A DNA stretch of 64,000 bases. Source: Rhizorhapis sp036570425. Lineage in GTDB: Bacteria; Pseudomonadota; Alphaproteobacteria; Sphingomonadales; Sphingomonadaceae. The notes below the pieces were generated by a model. It did not search any database and was not told the DNA's origin. It saw only the letters and a program-made list of their open reading frames with translations. Every line of letters begins with the position of its first letter. Positions within the stretch are counted from its first letter, which is position 1. The stretch lies in the NCBI GenBank assembly GCA_036570425.1, contig DATCYF010000023.1:1-64000 (forward strand), written 5' to 3'. The position numbers were made by a program, and so were the translations under genes. Positions 16,277 to 25,039 of this stretch are shown here, piece after piece.

Positions 16277-16900
16277 TTGCTTGAGCTTTTCATTTCGGCG
16301 TTCATCACCTTCTTCGTGGTGATCGACCCGCCGGGATGTGCGCCTATCTACGCCAGCCTCACCAGTGACGCTTCCGCGGCGCAGCGGCGTTCCATGGCCA
16401 TTCGTGCCGTTGCCGTGGCCACCATCATCCTCCTGATCTTTGCGCTCATTGGCGAGGATTTGCTCCGCACGCTGGGCATCAGCCTGGCGAGCTTCCGTAT
16501 AGCAGGCGGGCTCATGCTGTTCCTGATCGCGCTGGACATGGTATTCGAAAAGCGCACGGAGCGCCGGGAAAGCCGGGCGCAAAAGATCATTGATACGCCG
16601 GAGGTGGAGGATGTCTCCATTTTTCCCATGGCTATGCCGATGATTGCGGGGCCTGGCTCCATTGCCAGCGTCATGCTGACCATGGCGCGGAGCGAAGGAT
16701 CGACCGAAACGCTGATCGTACTCGCCGCGATGGGCAGCGTGCTTGTGCTGATGCTGGCAGCGCTTCTCGCCGCTGGCCCGATGATGCGCATTCTGGGGCA
16801 GAAGATTGAGGCGGTCTTCACCCGGCTGCTTGGTGTCCTTCTGGCAGCGCTCGCAGCGCAGTTCGTGATCGATGGGCTGAAGGCCAGTTTCTCGCTTTAG
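16277..16900 (+). CDS. MarC family integral membrane protein
   Basis: 207-residue inner-membrane protein with six predicted helices. The FFVVIDPPGCAPIYASLT opening and the FPMAMPMIAGPGSIASVML segment are MarC (UPF0056) hallmarks. Despite the historical name the family has no proven role in multiple antibiotic resistance. The start is a TTG four bases after the folD stop, with AAGG ten bases ahead; no ATG in frame would keep the first helix. It is the last gene of the yggT-folD unit. Confidence 0.88.
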   Translation: MLELFISAFITFFVVIDPPGCAPIYASLTSDASAAQRRSMAIRAVAVATIILLIFALIGEDLLRTLGISLASFRIAGGLMLFLIALDMVFEKRTERRESRAQKIIDTPEVEDVSIFPMAMPMIAGPGSIASVMLTMARSEGSTETLIVLAAMGSVLVLMLAALLAAGPMMRILGQKIEAVFTRLLGVLLAALAAQFVIDGLKASFSL

Positions 16901-16965
16901 ACGCTTCCCGGAGGCGTGTGCGTTCGGAGCTTTGTTGGAGCTTCCAGCTTGACATAGTTGACACT

Positions 16966-17001
16966 GAGGGCCGTTGATTTTGAACGATTAAATCGGTCCT
17001 C
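16966..17001. other. Hairpin in the marC downstream region
   Basis: GAGGGCCG and CGGTCCTC pair (one G-U) across a 20-base AT-rich loop, in a 270-base convergent gap between marC and the next minus-strand gene. Two near-repeats, TTGGAGCTTCCAG and TTGGATGTTCCAG, flank it. There is no T-run, so a terminator role is uncertain. Nothing else is seen in the gap. Confidence 0.3.
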
Positions 17002-17170
17002 TGTTGGATGTTCCAGTTCCTACAAAAAGGTATGGACGATAGGAAAGAGCTCCCGCGGCCATAGCCTAATGGCAGGGCTGTAGGACAGGGATTTTTTTGG
17101 CGCTCCCGCCTTCCCCGTCCCGTACTCCCCCTGGCTGGAACAGCATAGGGCCTCAACCCGAACTGCGCTT

Positions 17171-17638
17171 TTACAGCTTTCCGTATTTGGCTTCGAACCC
17201 TGCGATATCGCCCTTTGCGAGATAGCCAGCCTGATCGACCCAATGATCGCGGGTGATCCGTCCGGAGAAATTGCCCAGTCGCTTGTCCATCGCAGCGATG
17301 TCTGCATCGGTCCATGCGGCAATCTGATCGAAACGGGTAACGCCAAGTCCGTTGAGCATGGCGTTGACCTTCGGCCCCACGCCTTTCAACTGTAGAAGAT
17401 TGTCCGGCGCACCTGACGCTGGCGCGATGACCGGCTCTTCAACGACGGATCCGGGCTGGACGGCCTGTTCCGGCGCGAGGGGCGGAGGCGGAATGTTTTC
17501 GGCGAGCGTCGCTTCGGCTTGCGGAGCGACAGTGGCATCGTCCCTGCTGGCCTTGCCCTTCAGCAAAAAGAAAATAGCAGCGATGACGATGAGCGCTATG
17601 AGTAGCCAGAGGCCATAATTGGCTAAGAAATCCTGCAT
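17171..17638 (-). CDS. Membrane-anchored helix-hairpin-helix domain protein
   Basis: The ATG at 17638 has a textbook AAGGAG site seven bases ahead and gives 155 residues; the longer open frame is rejected. Residues 8-27 form one transmembrane helix, then comes a proline/alanine-rich linker (about 30-75) and a C-terminal domain starting DNLLQLKGVGPKVNAMLNGLGV. That LKGVGP-x-LxxLGV pattern is the helix-hairpin-helix found in the tail of ribosomal protein L21 fusions and NuoE-like proteins of alphaproteobacteria. The domain usually contacts DNA or RNA, so a membrane-tethered copy is curious. Function unknown. Confidence 0.75.
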   Translation of the reverse strand: MQDFLANYGLWLLIALIVIAAIFFLLKGKASRDDATVAPQAEATLAENIPPPPLAPEQAVQPGSVVEEPVIAPASGAPDNLLQLKGVGPKVNAMLNGLGVTRFDQIAAWTDADIAAMDKRLGNFSGRITRDHWVDQAGYLAKGDIAGFEAKYGKL

Positions 17639-17677
17639 ATTGCTTCTCCTTTGCTCGATTCTGTTTTGAGGCGTGAT

Positions 17678-17862
17678 GACTCTCGTCCTCTCCAGCACGA
17701 GAGGGCAGTGAGAGTCGGTGAGGCGGAGCCGAACCTGGTCGAAGCGAGTGAGTGGGCCTGCCCTTGCCGGTGGTGTTGAACTCCGCTCCAACTCCGGCCG
17801 GTCGGCGGAGTGGTCAGACCTTCATATGCTCTCCCACTGGAGAGGAGAGAGGATGAGAGGGG
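17678..17862. repeat. Pair of inverted REP-like palindromes
   Basis: A palindrome at 17681-17704 (CTCTCGT, middle CCTCTCCAGC, ACGAGAG) and a related inverted copy at about 17833-17862 (CTCTCCCACTGGAGAGG then GATGAGAGGGG) flank 130 bases without a gene. Read on opposite strands both give a CTCTC(A/G)TCCTCTC core with a CTCCAG turn. This looks like the paired inverted arrangement of extragenic palindromes, between the helix-hairpin-helix gene and purD. Confidence 0.5.
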
Positions 17863-17867
17863 GCTCT

Positions 17868-19148
17868 TCAATTCTTTGCTTCCCGCTCTACCTCGCGCCA
17901 GCCTATGTCGCGGCGGCAAAAGCCGCTCGGGAAATCGATGGCGTCCACTGCCGCATAGGCGCTTGCCTGCGCCTGCGTCACATTGCTGCCGAGCGCAGTT
18001 ACATTGAGGACGCGGCCGCCATTGGCAACGAGTTGGCCGCCCCTGACTGCGGTTCCGGCATGGAACACCCGCGTGCCGTTGCCTTCGGCCGCATCGATTC
18101 CGCTGATCGCGCCGCCCTTGTCGGGTGCCCCCGGATAGCCGTTAGCCGCCATGACGACGGTGAGCGCGGCCTTGTCCGAGAGCGTCACGGAGCCAAGCGC
18201 CGCAAGCCGCCCCTGCGCCGTGGCGAGCAACAGATCCACAAGATCGCTTTCCAGCCGCATCATCAGGACCTGACATTCAGGATCACCGAAGCGGGCGTTA
18301 TATTCGATAAGCTTGGGGCCTTGGGCAGTCAGCATCAGACCGGCATAAAGCACGCCGCTATAAGGCATGTCCGCGTCCGCCATTGCCCTGACCGTGGGCC
18401 GAATGATTTCGTCCATGACGCGTTCTTCCAGCGCTGCTGTCAGCACCGGGGCGGGGCTGTAGGCGCCCATTCCGCCAGTATTGGGGCCGGTGTCGCCGTC
18501 GCCTACCCTTTTGTGATCCTGCGCTGAACCCAGAGGGAGCACCGCAGTCCCATCAGTGAGCGCAAAGAAGCTTGCTTCCTCGCCAGTCAGGAATTCCTCG
18601 ATTACCACCTCAGCGCCCGCTTCCCCGAATCCGCCGGAGAACATGTGCGCGATGGCGTCTTGTGCTTCCGCCTCGCTCATGGCGATGACTACGCCCTTGC
18701 CTGCCGCCAGGCCGTCCGCCTTGATAACTACGGGCAGGGCAAAATCCACCAAGGCCGCCGTCGCCTCCGCTTCGCTCTTCGCGCGCACATAACCGGCCGT
18801 CGGTATGCCCGCCTTGCCGCACAGATCCTTGGTGAAACCCTTCGAACCTTCCAGCTGTGCTGCCTGCTGGCCAGGGCCGAAGACAGGCACGTCCGCAGCG
18901 CGCAGGCTGTCGGCAAGACCGTCGACCAGCGGTGCTTCCGGCCCGATCACGACGAGGCCAATGGTTTGTGCCTTGCAGAATGCCACGACAGCGCCATGAT
19001 CGGTCGCGTCAAGGTCGACCAGTTCGGCATGTTGGGCTATGCCGGGATTGCCGGGTGCAGCGTAGAGCCTCGTCAGCTTTTGCGATTGCGCCAGCTTCCA
19101 TGCCAGCGCATGTTCCCGGCCGCCGCTTCCCAGCAAAAGGATGTTCAT
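17868..19148 (-). CDS. purD: Phosphoribosylamine-glycine ligase (GAR synthetase)
   Basis: 426-residue ATP-grasp enzyme that joins glycine to phosphoribosylamine in purine synthesis. The start MNILLLGSGGREHALAWKL is the family N-terminus, so 19148 is firm. The ATP-grasp core shows LPVVIKADGLAAGKGVVIA, VVIEEFLTGEEASFFALTDG and the metal-binding LIEYNARFGDPECQVLMMRL. The last 15 residues (FCRRDIGWREVEREAKN) are typical. Its first codon overlaps the first codon of the divergent xseA by two bases, so the 5' control region of each gene lies in the other. The ribosome site is weak (GGAAG). Confidence 0.97.
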   Translation of the reverse strand: MNILLLGSGGREHALAWKLAQSQKLTRLYAAPGNPGIAQHAELVDLDATDHGAVVAFCKAQTIGLVVIGPEAPLVDGLADSLRAADVPVFGPGQQAAQLEGSKGFTKDLCGKAGIPTAGYVRAKSEAEATAALVDFALPVVIKADGLAAGKGVVIAMSEAEAQDAIAHMFSGGFGEAGAEVVIEEFLTGEEASFFALTDGTAVLPLGSAQDHKRVGDGDTGPNTGGMGAYSPAPVLTAALEERVMDEIIRPTVRAMADADMPYSGVLYAGLMLTAQGPKLIEYNARFGDPECQVLMMRLESDLVDLLLATAQGRLAALGSVTLSDKAALTVVMAANGYPGAPDKGGAISGIDAAEGNGTRVFHAGTAVRGGQLVANGGRVLNVTALGSNVTQAQASAYAAVDAIDFPSGFCRRDIGWREVEREAKN

Positions 19149-20637
19149 GTCTACGTCTTCCCAATATGATCCGTCCGGCAGGCTGTTAGCCGAGGATGTG
19201 GCCGGGGACAACGCGCCGGCGTTCAGCATTACGGAAATTTCCGCCATGCTGAAACGTACTGTGGAGGACCGTTTCGGCTATGTGAAGCTGCGTGGCGAGA
19301 TTTCCGGGTTCAAGCGTGCGGCATCGGGTCATCTCTACCTTTGCCTGAAGGATGAGAATGCCGTTATCGACGGCGTGATGTGGAAGGGTGGGGCGCAGCG
19401 ACTCGCTTTCCGGCCGGAAGACGGCATCGAAGTGGTGGTGACGGGCAAGATCACCACTTATCCCGGCCGCTCCAAATATCAGATCGTGATCGAACGGATG
19501 GAACTGGCGGGCGAGGGTGCGCTGATGCAGCTCCTCGAACGGTTGAAGCAGAAATTGACGGCGGAGGGTCTATTCGACGGCGCGCGCAAGAAGCCGCTGC
19601 CCTATCTGCCCCGCGTGATTGGTGTCGTGACTTCGCCGACGGGCGCGGTCATTCGGGATATTCTTCATCGGCTGGCAGACCGCTGCCCGACGCGGGTGGT
19701 GCTCTGGCCCGTCCTGGTGCAGGGCGAAGGCGCGGCTTTGCAGGTCGCGCGGGCGATCAGGGGTTTCGATGCGATGACGCCGGACGGCTCCATTCCGCGC
19801 CCGGACCTGCTGATCGTGGCGCGGGGGGGCGGGTCGATAGAGGACCTTTGGGCCTTCAACGAAGAGCCGGTCATTCGCGCCGTCGCCGATTGCCGAATCC
19901 CCATCATTTCCGCCGTGGGGCATGAGACGGACACCACCTTATGCGACTACGCCGCCGATGTGCGCGCGCCCACACCGACCGCCGCCGCCGAAATTGCTGT
20001 TCCGGTCCGTGCGGAACTGATGGCCACCATTGCAGAACTGGGCCTGCGGGCCGGGCGGTGCGCGCGGCGTTACCAGGAGCGCGGGCAGGAGCGGCTTACG
20101 GCACAACTGCGCCTTATGCCCCGGCTGGAGGATTTATTGCAGCCGCAACGGCAGAAGACTGACGATCTGGCCGACCGTTTGCGCCGGGCGCTGTCCCATA
20201 GGCTGAGCGATGCGCGGCATGAGCTGGCGGATACGTCAGGGGCGCTGCGGCCTGCCTTGCTGCATCAGCGGATCGGAGGGGAGAAGGCGCGCCTTGATGC
20301 GGTGCGGCTTCGTCCCGAATTGCTCCAGCGGCGGCTGACTGACAGCCGCGTTGCGTTGGACCGTCTGGCACGGCTCGCCGCATCGCTTGATCCCGACCGA
20401 CCCCTGTCGCGCGGCTTTGCGCGGGTGATGGATGGGGACCGTCTGGTGTCGAGCGCCGCTGCCGCGCAGGCGGCGGGGCAGGTCACGCTGAAGTTCAAGG
20501 ATGGCGAAGTGGACGCGGACATTTCCGAACGCCTTGAGAAATCGGCCGGAACTGCTACATCCAAAACATCGAAAGCGCGGCCATCTTCCTCAGGCGAGGG
20601 CGATCCGCCGCCGCGCCAGCAGGATCTGTTTTCCTGA
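19147..20637 (+). CDS. xseA: Exodeoxyribonuclease VII large subunit
   Basis: 496-residue catalytic subunit of exonuclease VII, which degrades single-stranded DNA to oligonucleotides and works in mismatch repair. An N-terminal OB-fold (FSITEISAMLKRTVEDRFGYVKLRGEISG) is followed by the nuclease domain with GVVTSPTGAVIRDILHRLADR, VARGGGSIEDLWAFNEEPV and ISAVGHETDTTLCDYAADVRAPTPTAAAE, then a long coiled coil. ATG 19147 has AAAGG six bases ahead and is preferred over ATG 19141, which touches that site. Either way the start overlaps purD. The small subunit XseB is not here. Confidence 0.95.
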   Translation: MSTSSQYDPSGRLLAEDVAGDNAPAFSITEISAMLKRTVEDRFGYVKLRGEISGFKRAASGHLYLCLKDENAVIDGVMWKGGAQRLAFRPEDGIEVVVTGKITTYPGRSKYQIVIERMELAGEGALMQLLERLKQKLTAEGLFDGARKKPLPYLPRVIGVVTSPTGAVIRDILHRLADRCPTRVVLWPVLVQGEGAALQVARAIRGFDAMTPDGSIPRPDLLIVARGGGSIEDLWAFNEEPVIRAVADCRIPIISAVGHETDTTLCDYAADVRAPTPTAAAEIAVPVRAELMATIAELGLRAGRCARRYQERGQERLTAQLRLMPRLEDLLQPQRQKTDDLADRLRRALSHRLSDARHELADTSGALRPALLHQRIGGEKARLDAVRLRPELLQRRLTDSRVALDRLARLAASLDPDRPLSRGFARVMDGDRLVSSAAAAQAAGQVTLKFKDGEVDADISERLEKSAGTATSKTSKARPSSSGEGDPPPRQQDLFS

Positions 20638-20670
20638 TCCGTGGCGCTAATTTGAGTATAGACAAGGTAT

Positions 20671-20886
20671 ATGCCCATGTTGATGTCCAACCGCGACCGC
20701 CCGGCCAAGCTGCATTATATGGCTTACAGCTTTCGCATGCTGTCGCCCGGCGATCATGTGCTCTGCGCAGTGACGGGCGAAAAAATCCGCCTTGATGACC
20801 TGCGTTACTGGAGCGTCGAGAAGCAGGAGCCCTATGCTTCCGCCGAGATTTCAGTGCAGGCGACGATCAAGGATAAAGTGGGCTGA
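20671..20886 (+). CDS. DUF2093 domain protein
   Basis: 71-residue protein matching the alphaproteobacterial DUF2093 family: PAKLHYMAYSFRMLSPGDHVLCAVTGEKIRLDDLRYWSVEKQEPYA is nearly the whole domain. Function is unknown. Three ATGs (20671, 20677, 20683) could start it; AAGG before the first two makes them likelier. It lies 33 bases behind xseA in the same direction, the usual place for this family in sphingomonads. Confidence 0.85.
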   Translation: MPMLMSNRDRPAKLHYMAYSFRMLSPGDHVLCAVTGEKIRLDDLRYWSVEKQEPYASAEISVQATIKDKVG

Positions 20887-20911
20887 TCGCCCGCTAGTGG
20901 CCCCCGCTCGC

Positions 20912-21307
20912 TCAATAATATTGCCAGTTCGTCACCGCGAAGGCGATCAGGACCGCCAGGGCCAGCCAGATCGCCACGACTATCGCCGCGCCAAGCAGGC
21001 TGATGGGGCGCTGTGTTTCCGCTTCTGCAGTGGCGCGATATTCGGACCACAGCGGTTTGGGAATCATCAGCGTGAACAGCCATATTCCAAGGGGCAGGAT
21101 GATAAGGTCATCCACAAAGCCCAGCACCGGCACGAAATCGGGGATAAGATCAATCGGCGAGAGGGCATAGGCGGCGATGAGCGCGCCGAACAGGCGCAGC
21201 GCCAGCGGCGTGCGCCGATCACGCGCGGCTATCCAGACGGCGTGAGCGTCTACCCGCAGTTTATGAACAAAACGTCGGATTGCGCCGCCTTTGGGTTTCC
21301 CTTGCAT
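20912..21307 (-). CDS. YkvA/DUF1232 family membrane protein
   Basis: 131 residues with a basic N-terminus, then the DUF1232 core ALRLFGALIAAYALSPIDLIPDFVPVLGFVDDLIILPLGI, which has the invariant SPIDLIPD motif between two hydrophobic helices. A third helix ends the protein. Function is unknown; members are small membrane proteins. It stands alone on the minus strand, divergent from the epimerase gene by 26 bases. Confidence 0.88.
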   Translation of the reverse strand: MQGKPKGGAIRRFVHKLRVDAHAVWIAARDRRTPLALRLFGALIAAYALSPIDLIPDFVPVLGFVDDLIILPLGIWLFTLMIPKPLWSEYRATAEAETQRPISLLGAAIVVAIWLALAVLIAFAVTNWQYY

Positions 21308-21333
21308 GGCTTCTCCTTTAAGGCGGATGCATC

Positions 21334-22317
21334 ATGATTGAAATTCTTTCTGCAAAGGTCGAGCGCTGGAAAGTCGACGGCGCGTTCATCATCAGTCGCG
21401 GCGCGAAGATCGACGTCGATGTCGTGGTCTGCGAAGTGACGGACGGCACGCATGTGGGACGCGGCGAGGGTACGCCCATTTATTATGAGGGAGAGACGGC
21501 GGACCTGTGCGCCGATTCGATCCTGATGCGTGGAAAACAGCGGCGAAAGATCACGCGCGAGGACTTGCTCGACAGCATGATGGAAGGCGCGGCGCGCAAC
21601 GCGCTCGACTGCGCTTTATGGGATCTGGAAGCGAAGCAGGCGGGGAAGGCGGTATGGCAGCTTGCGGGCCTTCCTGCCCCACAGCCGCTCACCACCGCTT
21701 ACACAGTGAGCCTTGGCGATCCCGCCAAGATGGAGGCGGATGCACGCGCCGCGGCAAAGACCTACAAGCTGCTTAAGTGCAAGCTGACTGGCGAAGACGA
21801 TCGGGAGCGCGTGGCGGCCGTGCGCAGGGGCGCGCCGGAGGCTCGCCTCGTCGTCGATGCGAATGAGAGCTGGGACGATCTGGACATTGAAGCGGAGGCG
21901 CATGCGCTTTCCGCTTTTGGTGTGGAGCTTATCGAGCAGCCCGTATCGGCGGGGGAAGAGGATTTGCTCATCGGCCTTAAGTCGCCAATCCCCTTCTGCG
22001 CCGATGAAAGCTGCCATACGCATGAGGATCTTGACCGGCTGGAGGGATATCAGGCGGTCAATATCAAGCTGGACAAGGCGGGTGGCCTAACCGAGGCGAT
22101 GCGGCTTGCAGAAAAGGCGCGGGAGCGTGGGCTGGACGTGATGATTGGTTGCATGCTGGGCACTTCGCTGGGAATCGCGCCGGCCTTTTTGCTTGGGCAG
22201 CAGGCGAAATGGGTTGATCTGGACGGGGCGCTGTTGCTGGAGAAGGACCGGAAGGGTGCGCTGAAGCAGAAGGCTGGCCTGCTTCAGCCGGGGACCCTTT
22301 GGGGCATGGGCGCTTAA
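21334..22317 (+). CDS. L-Ala-D/L-Glu (dipeptide) epimerase, enolase superfamily
   Basis: 327-residue enolase-superfamily enzyme of the muconate-lactonizing subgroup. The barrel carries KCKLTG with the paired catalytic lysines near residue 150, metal ligands in VVDANESWDD, LIEQPV and CADESC, and the second catalytic lysine in NIKLDKAGG. This set, with the MIGCMLGTSLG strand, is typical of dipeptide epimerases that recycle murein peptides. A glutamate-dipeptide specificity is likely but unproven. An AAGG-type site precedes the ATG. Confidence 0.88.
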   Translation: MIEILSAKVERWKVDGAFIISRGAKIDVDVVVCEVTDGTHVGRGEGTPIYYEGETADLCADSILMRGKQRRKITREDLLDSMMEGAARNALDCALWDLEAKQAGKAVWQLAGLPAPQPLTTAYTVSLGDPAKMEADARAAAKTYKLLKCKLTGEDDRERVAAVRRGAPEARLVVDANESWDDLDIEAEAHALSAFGVELIEQPVSAGEEDLLIGLKSPIPFCADESCHTHEDLDRLEGYQAVNIKLDKAGGLTEAMRLAEKARERGLDVMIGCMLGTSLGIAPAFLLGQQAKWVDLDGALLLEKDRKGALKQKAGLLQPGTLWGMGA

Positions 22318-22384
22318 TCGCTCACTCCTGCGCGAGGAATGACGAGGCGAGTAATCCCCCGTCAGCGTCGGGTTCTTTCCTGAC

Positions 22385-23521
22385 TCAGCCTTCAGCGTTA
22401 CGTAGCGGAATTTCAGCATAAGGCATGATCATTTGACCATCGGGCGCGGCGGTGAAGGTCGTCTGCGTGGGGTAGGCGAATTCCAGCCCTGCTTCGTTGA
22501 ATTTTTTCAGAATGCCGAGGCCGATCTGGTGACGGGCCTGATAAACCTTCTCGAAGTCCGGATCGAAGACATCGAATTCCAGTTCGAAATCAAGCGAACT
22601 CGGGCCGAAACCGATAAAGCCGCTGCGGATGAACGTGCCGCCATTGGCTTCGACAATTTCCTGAAGCATTGCGGGAATGCGTGCGGCGTCGTCGGGATCG
22701 GTCTGATAGATGACGCCAAGCGCGAATTTCATCCGCCGATGGTCAAGGTCCACATAGCTGGTGATTTCCTTGCCCAGAAGATTGGTGTTCGAAATGATCT
22801 TCTTTTCGCCTGTAATCGCGCGCAGCCTTGTGCTCTTAAGGCCGATCCGCTCCACCGTGGCGGTCGTCTGGTCATAATTGATCGTCTCGCCTTTCAGGAA
22901 AGGCTTGTCGAAAATGATGGAGAGCGCCGCGAACAGGTCCGAAAATATGCCCTGTGCGGCAAGGCCGATGGCGATGCCGCCAATGCCCAGTCCCGCCACC
23001 AGACCAGTGACATTCACGCCCAGATTATCAAGCACCACCACTGCGGCGATGGCGAACAGCACAAAGGTGACGATCACGCGGATGATGCCCATCGCGTTCG
23101 CCAGCGTTTCGCCTGACGCGCCCGCTCCGGCGCGGCGTTCCAGCAATCCCAGGATCAACTCGCGCAGCCAGACCGCTCCTTGGAACACGGTGGAGATGGT
23201 GAACAGGAAATGGATGATCTGAACCAATAGCACCGGAGGATTGGCCAGCGCGGCGACCAGTTCGGCCGCTACCATGATCATGAAGAACTGGTTGGTTTTG
23301 GCTATGGCCCGGCCAATGACCGGCATCAGACCCAGAGGATCGGTCCTGTTCAGCAACCGCATGCCCATAGTGCGGGCCAGCCCGAGCAGCAGGTAAATGG
23401 CCACGCCCGCTGCCAGGGCGACAATGATGCCGGTGCTGTTGAGGCTTACCCAGTCATAGAATGTAGACCAGGTTACGTTCGCATGAACTGGGGTAGAAAG
23501 CGGAGCGTCCTTGTCGGTCAT
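22385..23521 (-). CDS. Mechanosensitive ion channel of the MscS family
   Basis: 378-residue inner-membrane channel with four hydrophobic N-terminal segments, then the pore helix VAGLGIGGIAIGLAAQGIFSDLFAALSIIFDKPF, with the glycine/alanine packing pattern of MscS TM3, and a beta-rich cytoplasmic vestibule (ISNTNLLGKEITSYVDLDHRRMKF). It opens on hypo-osmotic shock to release solutes. The protein is larger than E. coli MscS (286) because of extra N-terminal helices. It sits 67 bases downstream of the CNNM/CBS gene on the same strand. Confidence 0.92.
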   Translation of the reverse strand: MTDKDAPLSTPVHANVTWSTFYDWVSLNSTGIIVALAAGVAIYLLLGLARTMGMRLLNRTDPLGLMPVIGRAIAKTNQFFMIMVAAELVAALANPPVLLVQIIHFLFTISTVFQGAVWLRELILGLLERRAGAGASGETLANAMGIIRVIVTFVLFAIAAVVVLDNLGVNVTGLVAGLGIGGIAIGLAAQGIFSDLFAALSIIFDKPFLKGETINYDQTTATVERIGLKSTRLRAITGEKKIISNTNLLGKEITSYVDLDHRRMKFALGVIYQTDPDDAARIPAMLQEIVEANGGTFIRSGFIGFGPSSLDFELEFDVFDPDFEKVYQARHQIGLGILKKFNEAGLEFAYPTQTTFTAAPDGQMIMPYAEIPLRNAEG

Positions 23522-23588
23522 GAATATCTCTGTTGCGATCTGTGGAAACCCGGCGCGCCGATAACGCGCGGTGTGTTATTATTATGCG

Positions 23589-24890
23589 TTATTCTTCGCT
23601 GACCAGCAGCTTGTCGATCTTGCGACCGTCCATATCGACGATTTCGAAGCGCCAGCCCTGATCGTGAAAATACTCGCCCACCTGGGGCAAATGCTTGAGA
23701 ACCCAAAGCGCATGACCGGCCACTGTCGCATAATCGCGATCTTCAGGCAGATCGAGGCCGAGCCGTTCCGCCAGCGCGTCGGCTGACATCTGGCCGGAAA
23801 CGAGCAGGCTGCCATCGTCCCGCTGAACGAGGGCAGGTTCCGACCCGATGTCCTGATCGGAGGCGAATTCGCCTGCAATGGCGGATAATAGGTCAGCCGG
23901 AGTCACAATGCCTTCGAAATGGCCATATTCGTCATGAACCAGCAGCATCGGCACTTCCGCCCGGCGCAAATGATCGAGCGCGTCCATGGCATCAAGTTGA
24001 TCGGGCACGACCTCCGCTCGCCGCATGAGTTGCCGCAGATCGAGAAATTGCCCCCGGAATTGCGCTGAAACAATGTCGCGCGCCTGAACGACGCCGATGA
24101 TATTTTCGACGGACCCTTCAGCGACAGGCAATCGGGTATGCGGGCTTTCGAGCAGGCGGGCGCGAATGGCGTCTGCATCTGCGTCTGCGTCAATCCAGTC
24201 GACTTCGGTGCGCGGCGTCATGACTTCGCGCGCCGGCCGGTCGGCCAGGCGGACGACGCCGGAAATGATCGCGCGTTCGCTTTCTTCGATCACGCCTGAC
24301 CGGCTGGCTTCAGCGACGATGAGATGGAGCTCCTCTGTCGTGACCTGACTGCGCGATTCGCGGTCCATGCCAAGCAGGTGGAAAATGAGCGCACTGCTGC
24401 CATCCAGAATCCAGACGATGGGAGCCGTGAGCCGAGCCAGCCAGAGCATCGGCGTGGCCATCACGACCGCGATCTGCTCCGGCGCGCGCAGGGCAAACTG
24501 CTTGGGCACCAGCTCACCCACAATGAGCGAGGCATAGGTCACAAGACCGATCACGAGCGCAAAGCCGATGGTCTGCGCGGAATCGGTAGGCAACCCCAGC
24601 AACGTCAGGCGGTCGGCCACGGGCTGTCCCAGGCTGGACCCCGAATAAGCGCCCGCCAATATGCCGATCAGGGTAATGCCGATCTGAACGGTGGAGAGGA
24701 ACTTGCCCGGATCAGAGGCAAGGTCCAGCGCCGTGCGCGCGCCGCGCCTGCCCGCCTTCTCCAGAGCCTGAAGGCGCGGCTTTCGTGCGGACACGATGGC
24801 GAGTTCGGACATGGCGAACAGTCCATTCAACGCCACCAGCGCGAGGATTGTCGCAACGTCGATCCAAGGAAATGCTGTCATCGGCTCCAT
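23589..24890 (-). CDS. CNNM/CBS-domain (CorC/HlyC-type) membrane protein
   Basis: 433 residues in the standard three-part order: an N-terminal CNNM (DUF21) domain with ALVALNGLFAMSELAIVSARKPRLQALEKAG and three more helices; a CBS pair (EVMTPRTEVDWIDADAD and a second repeat with EVPMLLVHDEYGHFEGIVTPADLL); and a C-terminal CorC_HlyC domain. Relatives are implicated in magnesium and cobalt efflux; the old hemolysin label is not supported. ATG 24890 or ATG 24881 could be the start. Confidence 0.9.
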   Translation of the reverse strand: MEPMTAFPWIDVATILALVALNGLFAMSELAIVSARKPRLQALEKAGRRGARTALDLASDPGKFLSTVQIGITLIGILAGAYSGSSLGQPVADRLTLLGLPTDSAQTIGFALVIGLVTYASLIVGELVPKQFALRAPEQIAVVMATPMLWLARLTAPIVWILDGSSALIFHLLGMDRESRSQVTTEELHLIVAEASRSGVIEESERAIISGVVRLADRPAREVMTPRTEVDWIDADADADAIRARLLESPHTRLPVAEGSVENIIGVVQARDIVSAQFRGQFLDLRQLMRRAEVVPDQLDAMDALDHLRRAEVPMLLVHDEYGHFEGIVTPADLLSAIAGEFASDQDIGSEPALVQRDDGSLLVSGQMSADALAERLGLDLPEDRDYATVAGHALWVLKHLPQVGEYFHDQGWRFEIVDMDGRKIDKLLVSEE

Positions 24891-25039
24891 AACGTAACTG
24901 CCTTATTGGCGGGTTTCTTTCATTTCCACAACAAGGCTCTCATCTGCCGTTCAATTCGGATGTGGAACTAACCCGTTTGCAGGGCTGTTACTTATCAGTC
25001 CCCGCGCGGCATGCGGGATGAGAAAAGAGGGAATAAGGG

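Noticed and set aside
17057..17130. A tRNA-like stretch (GCGGCCATAGCCTAATGGCAGGGCTG)
   Set aside because: The D-arm-like part has no matching acceptor end, anticodon stem or T-arm. Not a functional tRNA; a fossil cannot be excluded.
22340..22380. CCCG / CGGG stem with TTCTTTCC behind the dipeptide epimerase gene as a terminator
   Set aside because: Only four strong pairs and a broken T-run; too weak to call.
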